Below, one piece after another: positions 35,338-44,759 of a stretch of DNA of 64,000 bases; the first letter of the stretch is position 1, and each line of letters starts with the position of its first letter. Where the stretch lies: positions 33,923-97,922 of the forward strand of contig JBJKQK010000052.1 in the NCBI GenBank assembly GCA_046705285.1, in the 5' to 3' direction. The notes under the pieces were generated by a model, which did not search any database, had not been told where the DNA came from, and saw only the letters and a list, made by a program, of their open reading frames with translations. The stretch is from SCRD01 sp046705285. GTDB taxonomy: Bacteria; Acidobacteriota; Terriglobia; UBA7540. A program made the position numbers and the translations under genes.

Positions 35338-35918
35338 TTCTTCAGGAGCCTTTCGATGTACTTGCCCAGAATGTCCACTTCGACGTTGACCCGTCGGCCC
35401 GGTCGTTTGCCTCCGAGCGTTGTGTGGTTCAGGGTGTAAGCAAGCAGCGAGCACTGGAACTCAGAATGTTTGGTGCTCACCACGGTCAAGCTGATGCCAT
35501 CGAGTGCAATAGAGCCTTTGGGCACGATATAGCGTGAAAACTTCGCGGGGATTTCAAAGGTATAGATCCTTGCCTCACCCTCGTTTTGGATGTCTTTGAT
35601 TCGGGCCGTCGTGTCCACGTGACCCTGGACCAGATGGCCGCCGATCAGGCTCTGCAGTGTCAGGCACCGTTCAAGATTGACTTCGTCACCGGCCTGCAGG
35701 TTGCCGAGCGTGGTCTTGCGCAGCGTTTCCGGCATGTAAACAACCTGGAACGACTTCTTGTCGAAGCGCTGGACCGTTGAGCAGACTCCTTCCACGCACA
35801 CGCTTTCCCCATCCTGCAGGTTCCAACCTTGCGGCTTGCGAATGGCCAGAACCTGTTGTTTCTGCGTGCTGCCAACTTTGAGAACCGGGCTGGTGGTTTC
35901 AACAATGCCGCTGAACAC
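35334..35918 (-). CDS. ribE: Riboflavin synthase, alpha subunit
   Basis: The product has 194 residues and starts with the invariant MFSGIVE. It consists of two similar lumazine-binding barrels. The first has ESVCVEGVCSTVQ and FQVVYMPETLRKTTLG. The second has GGHLVQGHVDTTARI and ALDGISLTVVS followed by YTLNHTTLG. The enzyme dismutates two lumazines to riboflavin and the RibD-pathway pyrimidine. It is the first gene of the operon, lying about 270 bp downstream of the FMN riboswitch. The order ribE-ribH-ribBA-ribD differs from the Bacillus operon, where ribD comes first. Confidence 0.93.
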   Translation of the reverse strand: MFSGIVETTSPVLKVGSTQKQQVLAIRKPQGWNLQDGESVCVEGVCSTVQRFDKKSFQVVYMPETLRKTTLGNLQAGDEVNLERCLTLQSLIGGHLVQGHVDTTARIKDIQNEGEARIYTFEIPAKFSRYIVPKGSIALDGISLTVVSTKHSEFQCSLLAYTLNHTTLGGKRPGRRVNVEVDILGKYIERLLKK

Positions 35919-36191
35919 AGAACCTCATCTCGCCTTTCTCGATTCCAGGCACCTTTCGCAACAAGGGCCGGGATTCTTTCCAGCTTCGGGCCCGTTCCAG
36001 GCGAGCGAGCACTTCACCTGGACGCCAACCATTATGATTTTGGGAGAGGAGGTCTTGGTGAGTGGTGATTACCGCCGGACCAAAGCAGCAACCCCACATC
36101 GGGGCATGGATAGCAACGAATGTCTGCCCGCAAGCCTGTGCCGGCACGGCCCCAATACGGTGAGGCCTGTTTGCGCAAGATGCAGGCGCCT

Positions 36192-36390
36192 GACCCTCTC
36201 CCATCCGGACTTTACCGTCGGCCCCGGAATTTCACCGGATCCTGGGGAACTCAGCTAACTATTGCCCGATCACTGGAATACCGGTGACCGGCAAATGGCT
36301 GGAACTTCCGAATTCCCCTCGCGGGCTCTACCGCCGATCGGGAATTGGGAAGACGTCTTATCCGTCATCCCTCACCCTGCCCCGAAGGTC
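36192..36390 (-). promoter_or_regulatory. FMN riboswitch (RFN element) of the rib operon
   Basis: On the minus strand all conserved blocks of the RFN aptamer are present in order: CTTCGGGGCAGGGTG (start), AATTCCCGATCGGCGGTA, AGCCCGCGAGGGGAATTCGG, a variable stem, CCGGTGAAATTCCGGGG, CCGACGGTAAAGTCCGGATG and GGGAGAGGG. The closing helix pairs the first and last blocks. It binds flavin mononucleotide and represses the downstream rib genes. The expression platform between 36190 and ribE is not clear: a GCCTG/CAGGC pair follows the aptamer but no T-run was seen, so control may be on translation or through a more distant stop. Confidence 0.95.
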
Positions 36391-36607
36391 ATTAGATTGT
36401 CACTCTCTTTATACCATGAAAAACCCTTGTGCCTCAAGCTGCGCCAGCTTCGTAGCCTGCCAACAGACCATCCGACGCTATGGTGATCCTCTCGTGAGAC
36501 GGATTTCAGGAATGGCCCGGCAGACGAAAAGAGACATGGTGACCACCCTGTCCCGGACCAATCAGAGGCTGGCTTCAGGAAGGGTTTCGGATTAAACTGT
36601 CCGAGCC

Positions 36608-38563
36608 ATGATCAAACATGTTTCTACAATTACACGTGCAGGGATTGTTGTCGCGGTGGGGTTGCTTCTTGCAGGGTGTCAGACAGAGAATGCGTCCAAA
36701 CCGAATCCCAATCAGCAGGCCATTGAAAAATATCAAATTCCCCCGTCACAGGAACCCGGCCTTTCGCCGGGCCAGATGGTAAAGCTGTTGCGGCAGAAGG
36801 TTAAATACATCTTTGTTATCTATCAGGAAAACAGATCCTTCGATTCGTATTTTGGGACTTACCCGGATGCGGAGGGTCTCTTCACGAACAAGCCGAAGGA
36901 TACTCCAGGCTTTTATCAGCCCTTGGAAAATACCAATGGAACGATGGGGACCATTCATCCGTTCCGGATCGGGCCGAACCAGTTCGCGGCCGATACAGAC
37001 GATGTAGATCATTCGCATCCGGCAATCGTTGCCAAGATGAACATTCAGCATGGCGTTCCTCAAATGAATCGGTTTGCATTGTGGGAAGAGCACCGATTCA
37101 TGAAGTCCGGCAAGCCGTCGCTGATGGCGAAGCAGATGGGTGAGTTGACGATGGCATACGAGGATTGCAACACCATTCCTCTCCTCTGGCGTTATGCCGA
37201 CCGCTTTGTGTTGTTCGATCACATTTTTCAGGAGATGGCGGGCCCGTCAACGCTGGGGAATATTTCTATCATTGCTGCGCAGACGGGCCAGACGCAATGG
37301 GCATTGCACCCCAACGAGGCCTATAAGGGCAACGGAGCGCACTCACCGGGCGTGCCTGTGATGAATGATATAGACCCCTTCTGGGGATCGCCGCTTGACC
37401 CGACTCCGAAGGCGGAGAAGATGCCGGTCAATCCGCACGATTTTCCCCCCGGAGGCAAAGTGCACACGCAGATCAACCTCACCTTTGCCTCGCTTCCGCT
37501 TACCTTGCAGGAAGATCAGCTGGAGTCCGTCACTCGGGATGACCGGAGTCCTCGCACGGACTTGGCTGACGTCAGGCAGGACATCACTTTTATCTCCAAG
37601 CGCCGTGAATCCGCCGTGGCTTTCGGATGGTACCAGGAAGGCTATGATTCAAAGCATGTCGATATGGATGACGGCCCTAAGGATGCATTTGGTTTGCATG
37701 CGGCTTATGTTACGCACCACAATGGCCCTCAGTATTTTGGTTACATTGCGAACAATCCGAAGATGCGCGAGGAACTGCACGGGCTTCATGACTTCTTCAA
37801 TGCTCTCAAACAAAGGACTCTTCCGAAAAGCGGCGGAGTCTTCTTTGTGAAGGGGGGATTCAAAAATCCGTTCCATCTCAAACCGTCTGATCCAGATCCG
37901 GTGGTGCAGAAGAATTTTCAGGGTGACGACGACCATCCAGCCTATTCCGATGCGCAGATCAGCGAAGCGCTTGTCGCAGAGACTGTCAATGCGATTGCCG
38001 CGAGCCCGTACTGGAACGAGAGTGCGATCATTATTACCTGGGATGATTCCGAAGGTGACTATGACCAGGTTCCCCCGCCCATCCTTGCCAAGGGGCCGGA
38101 CGGTTCGGTCATCAGCGATGGCCCACGCGTGCCGCTGATTCTTATTTCTCCCTATGCTCGCACGCACTACGTTGCTCACGAACAAGGGAACCAGGCCTCG
38201 GTAGTCAAGTTCGTTGACACCGTGTTCCGCTTGCCTCCGCTGGCGTTCCTGCCGGACGAAGAGCGGGGCCGCAAGCTGGGCGAAAAGGAGTTCGGCCAGA
38301 AAAACCTTGGCCCTGAAGATGCCATTACGCCGGGAGTAGGCGATTTGACAGAGGCTTTCAGTTCGGCGCGCCTTTTAGGGAAGTCCCCTCCTTTGCCGGC
38401 AAGCTACGTGGAAATTCCTGATTCCCTGATTCTCCATTTGCCGCAGGAGTCGGGCTATGGTTGTCAAGCGCTCGGAATCGTCACGACCGACCGGCAACTC
38501 CATATCGTGAATTCGATTCCCAGCGATTTCAATCCGCGGCCGATAACTGATCCAACCATGTGA
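36608..38563 (+). CDS. Phosphoesterase-family lipoprotein (phospholipase C/acid phosphatase-like)
   Basis: The product has 651 residues. A lipoprotein signal is clear (AGIVVAVGLLLAGCQ, lipobox LAGC near residue 23). The catalytic domain begins YIFVIYQENRSFDSYFGTYP, the signature of the PLC/AcpA superfamily where Glu-Asn binds metal. It continues with AGPSTLGNISIIAAQTG, and near residue 480 has IIITWDDSEGDYDQVPPP and RVPLILISPYA, the conserved second metal-binding part. Members hydrolyse phosphate mono- or diesters, including phospholipids, outside the cytoplasm. The substrate is unknown here. No obvious ribosome site precedes ATG 36608; it is divergent from the rib riboswitch. Confidence 0.88.
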   Translation: MIKHVSTITRAGIVVAVGLLLAGCQTENASKPNPNQQAIEKYQIPPSQEPGLSPGQMVKLLRQKVKYIFVIYQENRSFDSYFGTYPDAEGLFTNKPKDTPGFYQPLENTNGTMGTIHPFRIGPNQFAADTDDVDHSHPAIVAKMNIQHGVPQMNRFALWEEHRFMKSGKPSLMAKQMGELTMAYEDCNTIPLLWRYADRFVLFDHIFQEMAGPSTLGNISIIAAQTGQTQWALHPNEAYKGNGAHSPGVPVMNDIDPFWGSPLDPTPKAEKMPVNPHDFPPGGKVHTQINLTFASLPLTLQEDQLESVTRDDRSPRTDLADVRQDITFISKRRESAVAFGWYQEGYDSKHVDMDDGPKDAFGLHAAYVTHHNGPQYFGYIANNPKMREELHGLHDFFNALKQRTLPKSGGVFFVKGGFKNPFHLKPSDPDPVVQKNFQGDDDHPAYSDAQISEALVAETVNAIAASPYWNESAIIITWDDSEGDYDQVPPPILAKGPDGSVISDGPRVPLILISPYARTHYVAHEQGNQASVVKFVDTVFRLPPLAFLPDEERGRKLGEKEFGQKNLGPEDAITPGVGDLTEAFSSARLLGKSPPLPASYVEIPDSLILHLPQESGYGCQALGIVTTDRQLHIVNSIPSDFNPRPITDPTM

Positions 38564-38861
38564 GATGGCATGCGCGCTTGTCTGCGACCTTATTGAAAAC
38601 GTTTGTTCCAGGCGTCTCATCAGGTCAACCATACCGGGTTGCTTCTCGACCCGGCGGGCATCCCCCAAATCGTAAGGTTGCTCAGGCAGGTGCTTGGCCC
38701 AAGCGGTCCAAAGGCGTTATGATCGTAGACTCGGAGGGGACATGCCCGCCGCGCATTTCCTGTCTTTTTGTTTCACGGGTGCGTCGTGAGTCCGAGGGCG
38801 ACTTGCGCCTGAAACCCAGGCCTCGGGCGCCGGCTCTTCCCCACAGCCCAGTCGATTAGAG
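38564..38861. other. Intergenic region upstream of the M61 peptidase
   Basis: About 300 bp follow the phosphoesterase gene. No frame here shows homology or a good start signal, and I see no strong hairpin with a T-run. It probably carries the promoter of the M61 gene. Confidence 0.45.
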
Positions 38862-40769
38862 ATGAGGATGAAGGCGATGATTTCGCGTTATCGAATTTGT
38901 ATAGTTCTTGTCTTGTTGTCCGTGATGGGTGTCCCGGTCTTAGGTGCACAGGCCAAACCCACAATCATCCTGGATGTCGATGCTACTCAGGCGCCACAAC
39001 AGATTATCCACACTCGCATGGTGATGCCTGTTTCCCCGGGACCTTTGACCCTTTATTACCCGAAATGGATTCCGGGCGAACACGCTCCCGACGGCCCGAT
39101 TAATAACCTCGTGGGATTGAAATTCAGCGCCAACGGCAAGACGATTCCCTGGCGCCGCGATCTCCTGGACATGTTTACTTTTCACTTGGATATCCCTCAG
39201 GGGGTCAGCAGACTTGATGTCAAGTTGGATTACGTTGAGCCGAAGATGACGTCCGGGTTCACCGCAGGCGCCTCGGCAACGGACAAGCTGGTCGTGATCA
39301 GTTGGAACCAGAACCTTCTCTACCCTGCCGGCTATCTTGCGCAGAACCTCATTTACAAAGCGACCTTGAAGATCCCCCATGGCTGGAAATTCGGAACTGC
39401 GCTTCCGGTGGCCCATCAGGACGGCAATGTCATCGAATTCAAGCCGGTTTCGCTGAACCGGCTGGTTGATTCGCCGGTGAGCAGTGGCGAGTACTACCGG
39501 GTCATTAACGTTACTCCGCCGGGAGAGCCTATCCATCATGAGATCGATCTGGCCGCGGATAGCGAAGCAGCTCTCAACATGAGTCCGCAGCTGCAACAGG
39601 ATTACACCAACCTCGTGGAGCAGGCGGGATTGCTCTTCAGGTCGCACCATTATCGCGACTATCATTTCCTGCTCACGTTGAGTAACCACGTCGCTCACTT
39701 CGGATTGGAACATCATGAGTCCGACGACAGCCGCGTTGACGAGTTTTCTCTGATTGATCCCCAACTGCGCCTGTACATGGCCATGCTGCTGCCGCACGAA
39801 TTCGTCCATTCCTGGAACGGCAAATTCCGCCGTCCGAAGGACCTGAGCCCTCCCTATTACGAGCAGCCTCAGGAGACCGATATGCTTTGGGTCTATGAAG
39901 GCTTGACAGAGTATCTGGGTGATCTCCTGACGGCCCGCAGCGGTTTGTGGACTGACAGCCAGTACCGCCAGAACCTTGCGCTGATTGCCGCAGAGTTTGG
40001 CCCTGGCCGGCCTGGACGTACCTGGCGTCCTCTGCTTGATACCGCAACTGCAGCTCAGATCCTTTACTTTGCGCCTGAAGAGTGGGTCAATTGGCGGCGC
40101 GGCGTGGATTTCTACGACGAAGGAGTTCTGCTCTGGCTTGAAGTGAACAGCATCATCAACCATCAGACGCACGGGAAGAAGTCTTTGGATGATTTCTGCC
40201 GCCTGTTTTATGGCGGTCCAAACCTTGGCCCTCAGTTAAAGACTTACACTTTCCAGGACCTCGTTGACGCCCTGAACAAAATTGCGCCTTACCCATGGGC
40301 AAACTTCCTTCACAAGAGGCTCGATTCGACTTCTCCGAAGGCACCTCTGAGTGGTATCGAGAGCAGCGGCTGGAAAGTCATTTATACGAGCCGAGAGCCA
40401 GCTTTGCTGAAGAATTCGGAAGAAGTACGCGGCGATTTGAATGAGGACTATTCGATCGGTCTTCTGCTGAAAGACGATGGCACAGTCGAAGATTCCATTG
40501 TGACCAAACCCGCTTACGCGGCGGGCATTTCTCCGGGGATGAAAGTGGTGGCCGTGAATGGACGCCAGTTTACACCCCAGGTGCTTCGACTGGCGTTGAA
40601 GGCTGGGACAACTTCGTCTGAACCGCTTCGGTTGTTGGTTTTGAATGACGGGTATTACAAGACCTGTGCCATCGACTATCACGGAGGCGAGCAATTTCCC
40701 CATCTGGTTCGAGAAGCCGGCAGCCCGGACCTTCTTGACCAGATGCTCAAACCCCTTGTTGAACACTGA
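38862..40769 (+). CDS. M61-family metallopeptidase with PDZ domain
   Basis: The product has up to 635 residues; ATGs at 38862, 38868 and 38877 are all possible, and the last places a signal peptide (YRICIVLVLLSVMGVPVLGAQ) right at the N-terminus. An N-terminal beta domain contains YYPKWIPGEHAPDGPI. The catalytic helix has HEFVHSW (HExxH, His312), with the third zinc ligand in LWVYEGLTEYLGDLL about 35 residues later. A C-terminal PDZ domain (GISPGMKVVAVNGRQFTPQ) closes the protein. M61 enzymes (glycyl aminopeptidase type) cleave N-terminal residues or peptides in the periplasm. The sialidase-like gene follows after 26 bp and could be co-transcribed. Confidence 0.9.
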   Translation: MRMKAMISRYRICIVLVLLSVMGVPVLGAQAKPTIILDVDATQAPQQIIHTRMVMPVSPGPLTLYYPKWIPGEHAPDGPINNLVGLKFSANGKTIPWRRDLLDMFTFHLDIPQGVSRLDVKLDYVEPKMTSGFTAGASATDKLVVISWNQNLLYPAGYLAQNLIYKATLKIPHGWKFGTALPVAHQDGNVIEFKPVSLNRLVDSPVSSGEYYRVINVTPPGEPIHHEIDLAADSEAALNMSPQLQQDYTNLVEQAGLLFRSHHYRDYHFLLTLSNHVAHFGLEHHESDDSRVDEFSLIDPQLRLYMAMLLPHEFVHSWNGKFRRPKDLSPPYYEQPQETDMLWVYEGLTEYLGDLLTARSGLWTDSQYRQNLALIAAEFGPGRPGRTWRPLLDTATAAQILYFAPEEWVNWRRGVDFYDEGVLLWLEVNSIINHQTHGKKSLDDFCRLFYGGPNLGPQLKTYTFQDLVDALNKIAPYPWANFLHKRLDSTSPKAPLSGIESSGWKVIYTSREPALLKNSEEVRGDLNEDYSIGLLLKDDGTVEDSIVTKPAYAAGISPGMKVVAVNGRQFTPQVLRLALKAGTTSSEPLRLLVLNDGYYKTCAIDYHGGEQFPHLVREAGSPDLLDQMLKPLVEH

Positions 40770-40795
40770 ATACGTGCACCATCTCACGCTGTCGA

Positions 40796-42253
40796 ATGGA
40801 GCATTCCAACTCTTCCAGTGCCATGCCAGGTTCGAAACGCGGATTCAAGATTTACGTCGGTTCACTTAAGCATAGCGTTTTGGCCATTCGTGTGATGGCT
40901 GTCTGCTTTTTCGCCCTCGTTGCGGCTGTCGCACACGGACAGGCCACGCCCCTGCTGCCTCCGCCCGGGGCAAAGATTGTTACCCTCACGCGGCATCGCG
41001 GATATTTCAACGAACCTTCGGTAGCGATCAATCCTCGCAACCCTCGGCAACTGGTGGTTGCATACCAGACCGGTGCGCACATTGCGTATTCGCAGGATGC
41101 CGGTGCGCACTGGCGAATAGTTTCTCAAACGCTGCCTCGGTACTATGCGGCTTCAGGCGATGTGTCGGTGGCCTATGACAACCTTGGCCATGCGTTTCTC
41201 TGCTACATCGCTTTTGACAAGCTTGGTACTGATGAGTATTGGGCCCACAATGCGACCCGGAATGGCGTTTTCGTGCGTCGATCAATGGACGGCGGCCGGA
41301 CGTGGCAGCGGCCCGCCGTTCCGGTGATCAAACACCCCACTAGGCCGGGCATCCCTTTTGAGGACAAGCCATACATCGTGGCTGACGATACCCACGGGCC
41401 GTATGCGGGAAATCTCTATGTAGGTTGGACACGATTCACTCTGACGCAATCCGTCATCCTCTTTTCGCGCTCGGTTGACGATGGGGCGAGTTGGTCAAAG
41501 CCCATCCGGATCAGTACCCAGGCGGGGCTGCCTCGGGACGACAATGGCGCGGTAGAGGGATTCACAGGTGTGGTCGGTCCGGACGGAACGGTCTATGTCG
41601 TATGGGCGGATGGCACCCATGTGGCGTTTACTTCATCGCGGGACGGCGGCCGCACATTCGCGCCCTCGCGTGAAATCATCTCCATTGGCCCGCCCTATTT
41701 CCACATTTCCGATGTAGACAGGACCGATGGCTTTCCGGTGATTTCAATCGATCCTCACGGCGGCAATGGCGCCGGTCTCCTTTACGTAACCTGGAGCGAT
41801 TACCGCAACGGTGATGTTGACGTTTTCTGTTCAACGTCGCCCGACCGCGGCCGGACCTGGACGCCGGCGGTCCGCGTCAATTCAGATCCCATTCACGATG
41901 GGACCGACCAATTCTTCCAGTGGCTGGCGGTTGACCCGGTGACGGGGGCCGCAAACCTCGTGTTTTACGACCGGCGGTACGATCCGGACAATCGCAGGGC
42001 CGTTGTGGTCCTGGCCCGCTCGACCAACCACGGGCATACCTTCCACAACTATCTCTGGATGAGCAAAGCGTTCGATCCTAATAACGATTTTATAGGTGAT
42101 TACACCGGCATTGCCGCCTATGATGGGAGGGTTTATGGCGTCTGGACGGAAGAGCGTCCCCGCTTGAGCCGGCATCATGCCGAAAGTCCCTTGTACCATA
42201 CCGTCGTCCGCTTGGGGATTGCGGATTTTTCCCGCTCCAGGCACACTCCCTGA
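40796..42253 (+). CDS. Secreted sialidase-like beta-propeller protein
   Basis: The product has up to 485 residues; the true start is uncertain (40796, 40823 or 40895 all precede the signal segment MAVCFFALVAAVAHGQ). Six Asp-box motifs (S-x-D-x-G-x-T-W/F) are spaced along the chain: SQDAGAHW, SMDGGRTW, SVDDGASW, SRDGGRTF, SPDRGRTW and the degenerate STNHGHTF. This is the repeat pattern of six-bladed sialidase/exo-glycosidase propellers. The catalytic Arg triad and Tyr of true sialidases were not found with certainty, so it may bind or hydrolyse another glycan. Located just behind the M61 peptidase, it fits an extracellular polymer-degrading context. Confidence 0.82.
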   Translation: MEHSNSSSAMPGSKRGFKIYVGSLKHSVLAIRVMAVCFFALVAAVAHGQATPLLPPPGAKIVTLTRHRGYFNEPSVAINPRNPRQLVVAYQTGAHIAYSQDAGAHWRIVSQTLPRYYAASGDVSVAYDNLGHAFLCYIAFDKLGTDEYWAHNATRNGVFVRRSMDGGRTWQRPAVPVIKHPTRPGIPFEDKPYIVADDTHGPYAGNLYVGWTRFTLTQSVILFSRSVDDGASWSKPIRISTQAGLPRDDNGAVEGFTGVVGPDGTVYVVWADGTHVAFTSSRDGGRTFAPSREIISIGPPYFHISDVDRTDGFPVISIDPHGGNGAGLLYVTWSDYRNGDVDVFCSTSPDRGRTWTPAVRVNSDPIHDGTDQFFQWLAVDPVTGAANLVFYDRRYDPDNRRAVVVLARSTNHGHTFHNYLWMSKAFDPNNDFIGDYTGIAAYDGRVYGVWTEERPRLSRHHAESPLYHTVVRLGIADFSRSRHTP

Positions 42254-42411
42254 TGTCGCCTTGAAGATACTGGCGAAACAATGTCGTTTGCCGCCTTCAA
42301 GTTTGCATGGCATGACCCTTGCCAGGCATCCCAAGACCTCGCATTTGTCATTCCGCAGTTTGTTTCGTTAATGACTTTCAACGCCGTCAGCGCCGGCGGG
42401 CAGGAAGCTTC

Positions 42412-44673
42412 TTACAAATGAGGTACGCGCCGGGACTTCATATCTTCAAGATGCTGCCTCAGTCGTTCAAGGACTTGCCTGTCTCCACCTTCGCACAGCT
42501 GGCGTTCGATTTCCGTGAGTGCAAAGTGGACGATGTCATGGTGGTGAATCTCTTCCGGTTCCAGCCGCGAGCTGCACTCGAGCCAGATCTTGTGAAGAAG
42601 GTCGATTTCGATCGGCGTAAGATGTGGGGCGTGCGGGCCCAGGTAATAAACCTCTTCTCGTCCCCGAGGCGAATAGACTTCCACCGTCAGCTGCGGCTTG
42701 GGGTCGGGCAGTCCTTCCCATGCCAGTCCGGCACGCCGGGCCTCTTCCGCGGGCGACATCTTCGTTGAAGACCCGAGAACGATTGTAGACGACTGCAGGT
42801 TTCGGCCTGCTCGTAAGATGCCGTCCCACACGTCTGTAGCGGCAACCACGGCCAGCTTCACCGACTTTCCGTACTTTTCTGACAGGGCAAGCGCGCGAGT
42901 GAATAATTCCTGCTCGTAAACCGTGAACAATTGCTCCGGTTCCAATCCATGCTCGCCGGACCCCGCACGCATCAGAACTCGGATGTGCAGAACCACCACG
43001 CCCTGGCGTTCGATATCGACACGTTCCAAAACGGAAGCCAGGTGGTACAACTTGAAATAGTCGGGAACCGGCACCAGGATATTGCCTGGCCTTGATCCAA
43101 CTGCTTGGGCTGTAATCTCCTCACTCGGCTCAAGATTGAATTGGTCGAGTTCGCCTCGGGCCGCCGTGCGCTGCGAATGTTTTTCCGAGAGGGTGAAAAG
43201 GATAAAAAACAATAGGGTGAAGGAGACTCCGGAAATGGTCGCAATTTCCTTCGTGAAGAGATTGATCGTGGCAGTTGCAAACAGGGTCAGCGTAATCAGC
43301 CCCAGCCCAACCGGGAATTCCCGACGGCCTAGCCTCGGGTTCAGAGGTACACGGAACTCTCTCGGCCCGGGCCGGGTGAAGCGTAACACCAGTACCCCGA
43401 GTCCCTTCATGGCGAAGCTCCAGATCACTCCGAAGGCATAAGCTTCGCCAAGCATAATCACATCGCCGCGGCTGAGGAAAATGGTCAGCAGTTGCAGCGC
43501 CACCACCAGATTGATGATCCGATGCGAGGTTCCGTAGCGCGGATGAGGTTGCCGGAACCAGTCTGCCAGCACTCCGTCTTCCGAAACGCGGTTCAAAACT
43601 CCGTTCGAGCCGACAATGGCTGTGTTAACGGCGCCCGAAAGGATCATGATGCCGACGACGACCACAAATCCCTGGAACAGCAGACGTAAAGTCAGCGGTC
43701 CCACGACGTTCATCGCCAGGCCGCCGATCAGGTTGTCTCTGTAGCTGAGCCGCGTGTGGGCATTCGGAATAATCATGAAGGCGAAGAACGAAACCAGAGA
43801 GGTGAAGACCATGCTGTAGATGAAGATGATGAACGCGGTCTTTTTCAGGTTGGGCAGCTTGGGATGTTCGATTTCCCGGTAGACTTGTGCCAGGGTTTCG
43901 AGTCCGCTCATGGCCAGGACCGAGTGTCCAAAGGCCACCAGGACACCCACGACACCGATAATCTCCGGCAGACGGCTGGAACGCAGCCACCCCTCGGCGT
44001 CAACGGAAAAATGCAGGTTGGAAGGCACCGGCGCCGGAGGAAGATGGCCACCCCTGACCCAAAGTGTGTATCCGCACCATCCGATCATGAGGATCACAAG
44101 GATGGTTGTGAACTCCATAATGCGGACGGCCTTCTCACTGGACTCTTCAATGCCCTTGACGTTCTGCCACCAGAAATAGAGTGTTACTGCCGCTGCAAAA
44201 ACGGCCGCGGTTGAATTGGTGGGCAACACAACGCTGATATGAACAAACTGCAGAAGCTCATTAATAAAGCCTGCGAGGTACTGGCCCGCCGATACGCCGC
44301 TGATCGGTCCAGTCAGGATGTAATCGAACATCAGTGCGGAGACTGAAAACTTGGCCAGCGTGCCGCCCATGGCCTCCTTGACAACGCGGTAAACGCCGCC
44401 TCGCACAAACATGCTGCAGCTTTCCACGTACATCTGGGCGACCGCGTAAGCGAAAAGCATCACGGCCAGGATGAACCAGGGGGCCGAGGGCCCGATCGCC
44501 TGCTCGGCAATGCCTCCGGCGTAGAAAGCTGATGAGGCGAGGTCGTTCAGGACAATCGCGGCTGCGCGCCAGAACGAGATAAAAGTCAGCATGGCCGTGG
44601 TTGCGACCACGACTCGCGGCAGCGTCACTAACCGTCTTTGAGGAGATGGTTGGTCTGAAGTGCTATTTCCCAT
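42412..44673 (-). CDS. APC-superfamily amino acid permease with large cytosolic C-terminus
   Basis: The product has 753 residues. About twelve hydrophobic segments occupy residues 20-500, including the APC-type first helix region VATTAMLTFISFWRAAAIVL and GVYRVVKEAMGGTLAKFSVSALMFDY. An unusually long hydrophilic C-terminus (about 230 residues) contains ILVPVPDYFKLYHLASVLERV, VVLHIRVLM and SSTIVLGSSTKMSPAEEARR, which resemble universal-stress-protein nucleotide-binding folds seen in some bacterial APC transporters. Transport of amino acids or amines with regulation by the USP-like part is inferred. The start ATG 44673 has a weak ribosome site. Two direct repeats lie 18-66 bp upstream. Confidence 0.86.
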   Translation of the reverse strand: MGNSTSDQPSPQRRLVTLPRVVVATTAMLTFISFWRAAAIVLNDLASSAFYAGGIAEQAIGPSAPWFILAVMLFAYAVAQMYVESCSMFVRGGVYRVVKEAMGGTLAKFSVSALMFDYILTGPISGVSAGQYLAGFINELLQFVHISVVLPTNSTAAVFAAAVTLYFWWQNVKGIEESSEKAVRIMEFTTILVILMIGWCGYTLWVRGGHLPPAPVPSNLHFSVDAEGWLRSSRLPEIIGVVGVLVAFGHSVLAMSGLETLAQVYREIEHPKLPNLKKTAFIIFIYSMVFTSLVSFFAFMIIPNAHTRLSYRDNLIGGLAMNVVGPLTLRLLFQGFVVVVGIMILSGAVNTAIVGSNGVLNRVSEDGVLADWFRQPHPRYGTSHRIINLVVALQLLTIFLSRGDVIMLGEAYAFGVIWSFAMKGLGVLVLRFTRPGPREFRVPLNPRLGRREFPVGLGLITLTLFATATINLFTKEIATISGVSFTLLFFILFTLSEKHSQRTAARGELDQFNLEPSEEITAQAVGSRPGNILVPVPDYFKLYHLASVLERVDIERQGVVVLHIRVLMRAGSGEHGLEPEQLFTVYEQELFTRALALSEKYGKSVKLAVVAATDVWDGILRAGRNLQSSTIVLGSSTKMSPAEEARRAGLAWEGLPDPKPQLTVEVYSPRGREEVYYLGPHAPHLTPIEIDLLHKIWLECSSRLEPEEIHHHDIVHFALTEIERQLCEGGDRQVLERLRQHLEDMKSRRVPHL

Positions 44674-44690
44674 TGGGGGTTATGCCGGAG

Positions 44691-44739
44691 GCAACACTTG
44701 TGGCGTCTTTGGCTTTGAATTGGAAGTGCAACACTTGTG
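44691..44739 (-). promoter_or_regulatory. Two 12-bp direct repeats upstream of the APC permease
   Basis: GCAACACTTGTG occurs at 44691-44702 and again at 44728-44739, 37 bases apart, just upstream of the permease start on the minus strand. The second copy is part of a small inverted repeat AAGTG-CAA-CACTT. Paired sites of this kind often bind a regulator on one face of the helix, though 37 bases is about 3.5 turns. Confidence 0.45.
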
Positions 44740-44759
44740 ACTACCTTGCTCAACCGCAG

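Noticed and set aside
34840..35454. Long N-terminal extension of RibH
   Set aside because: The extra 39 codons overlap ribE in another frame; the ATGA overlap at 35337 is the expected coupled start.
38940..40172. Minus-strand frame of 410 codons
   Set aside because: It is antisense to the M61 peptidase, a shadow produced by GC-rich codon positions.
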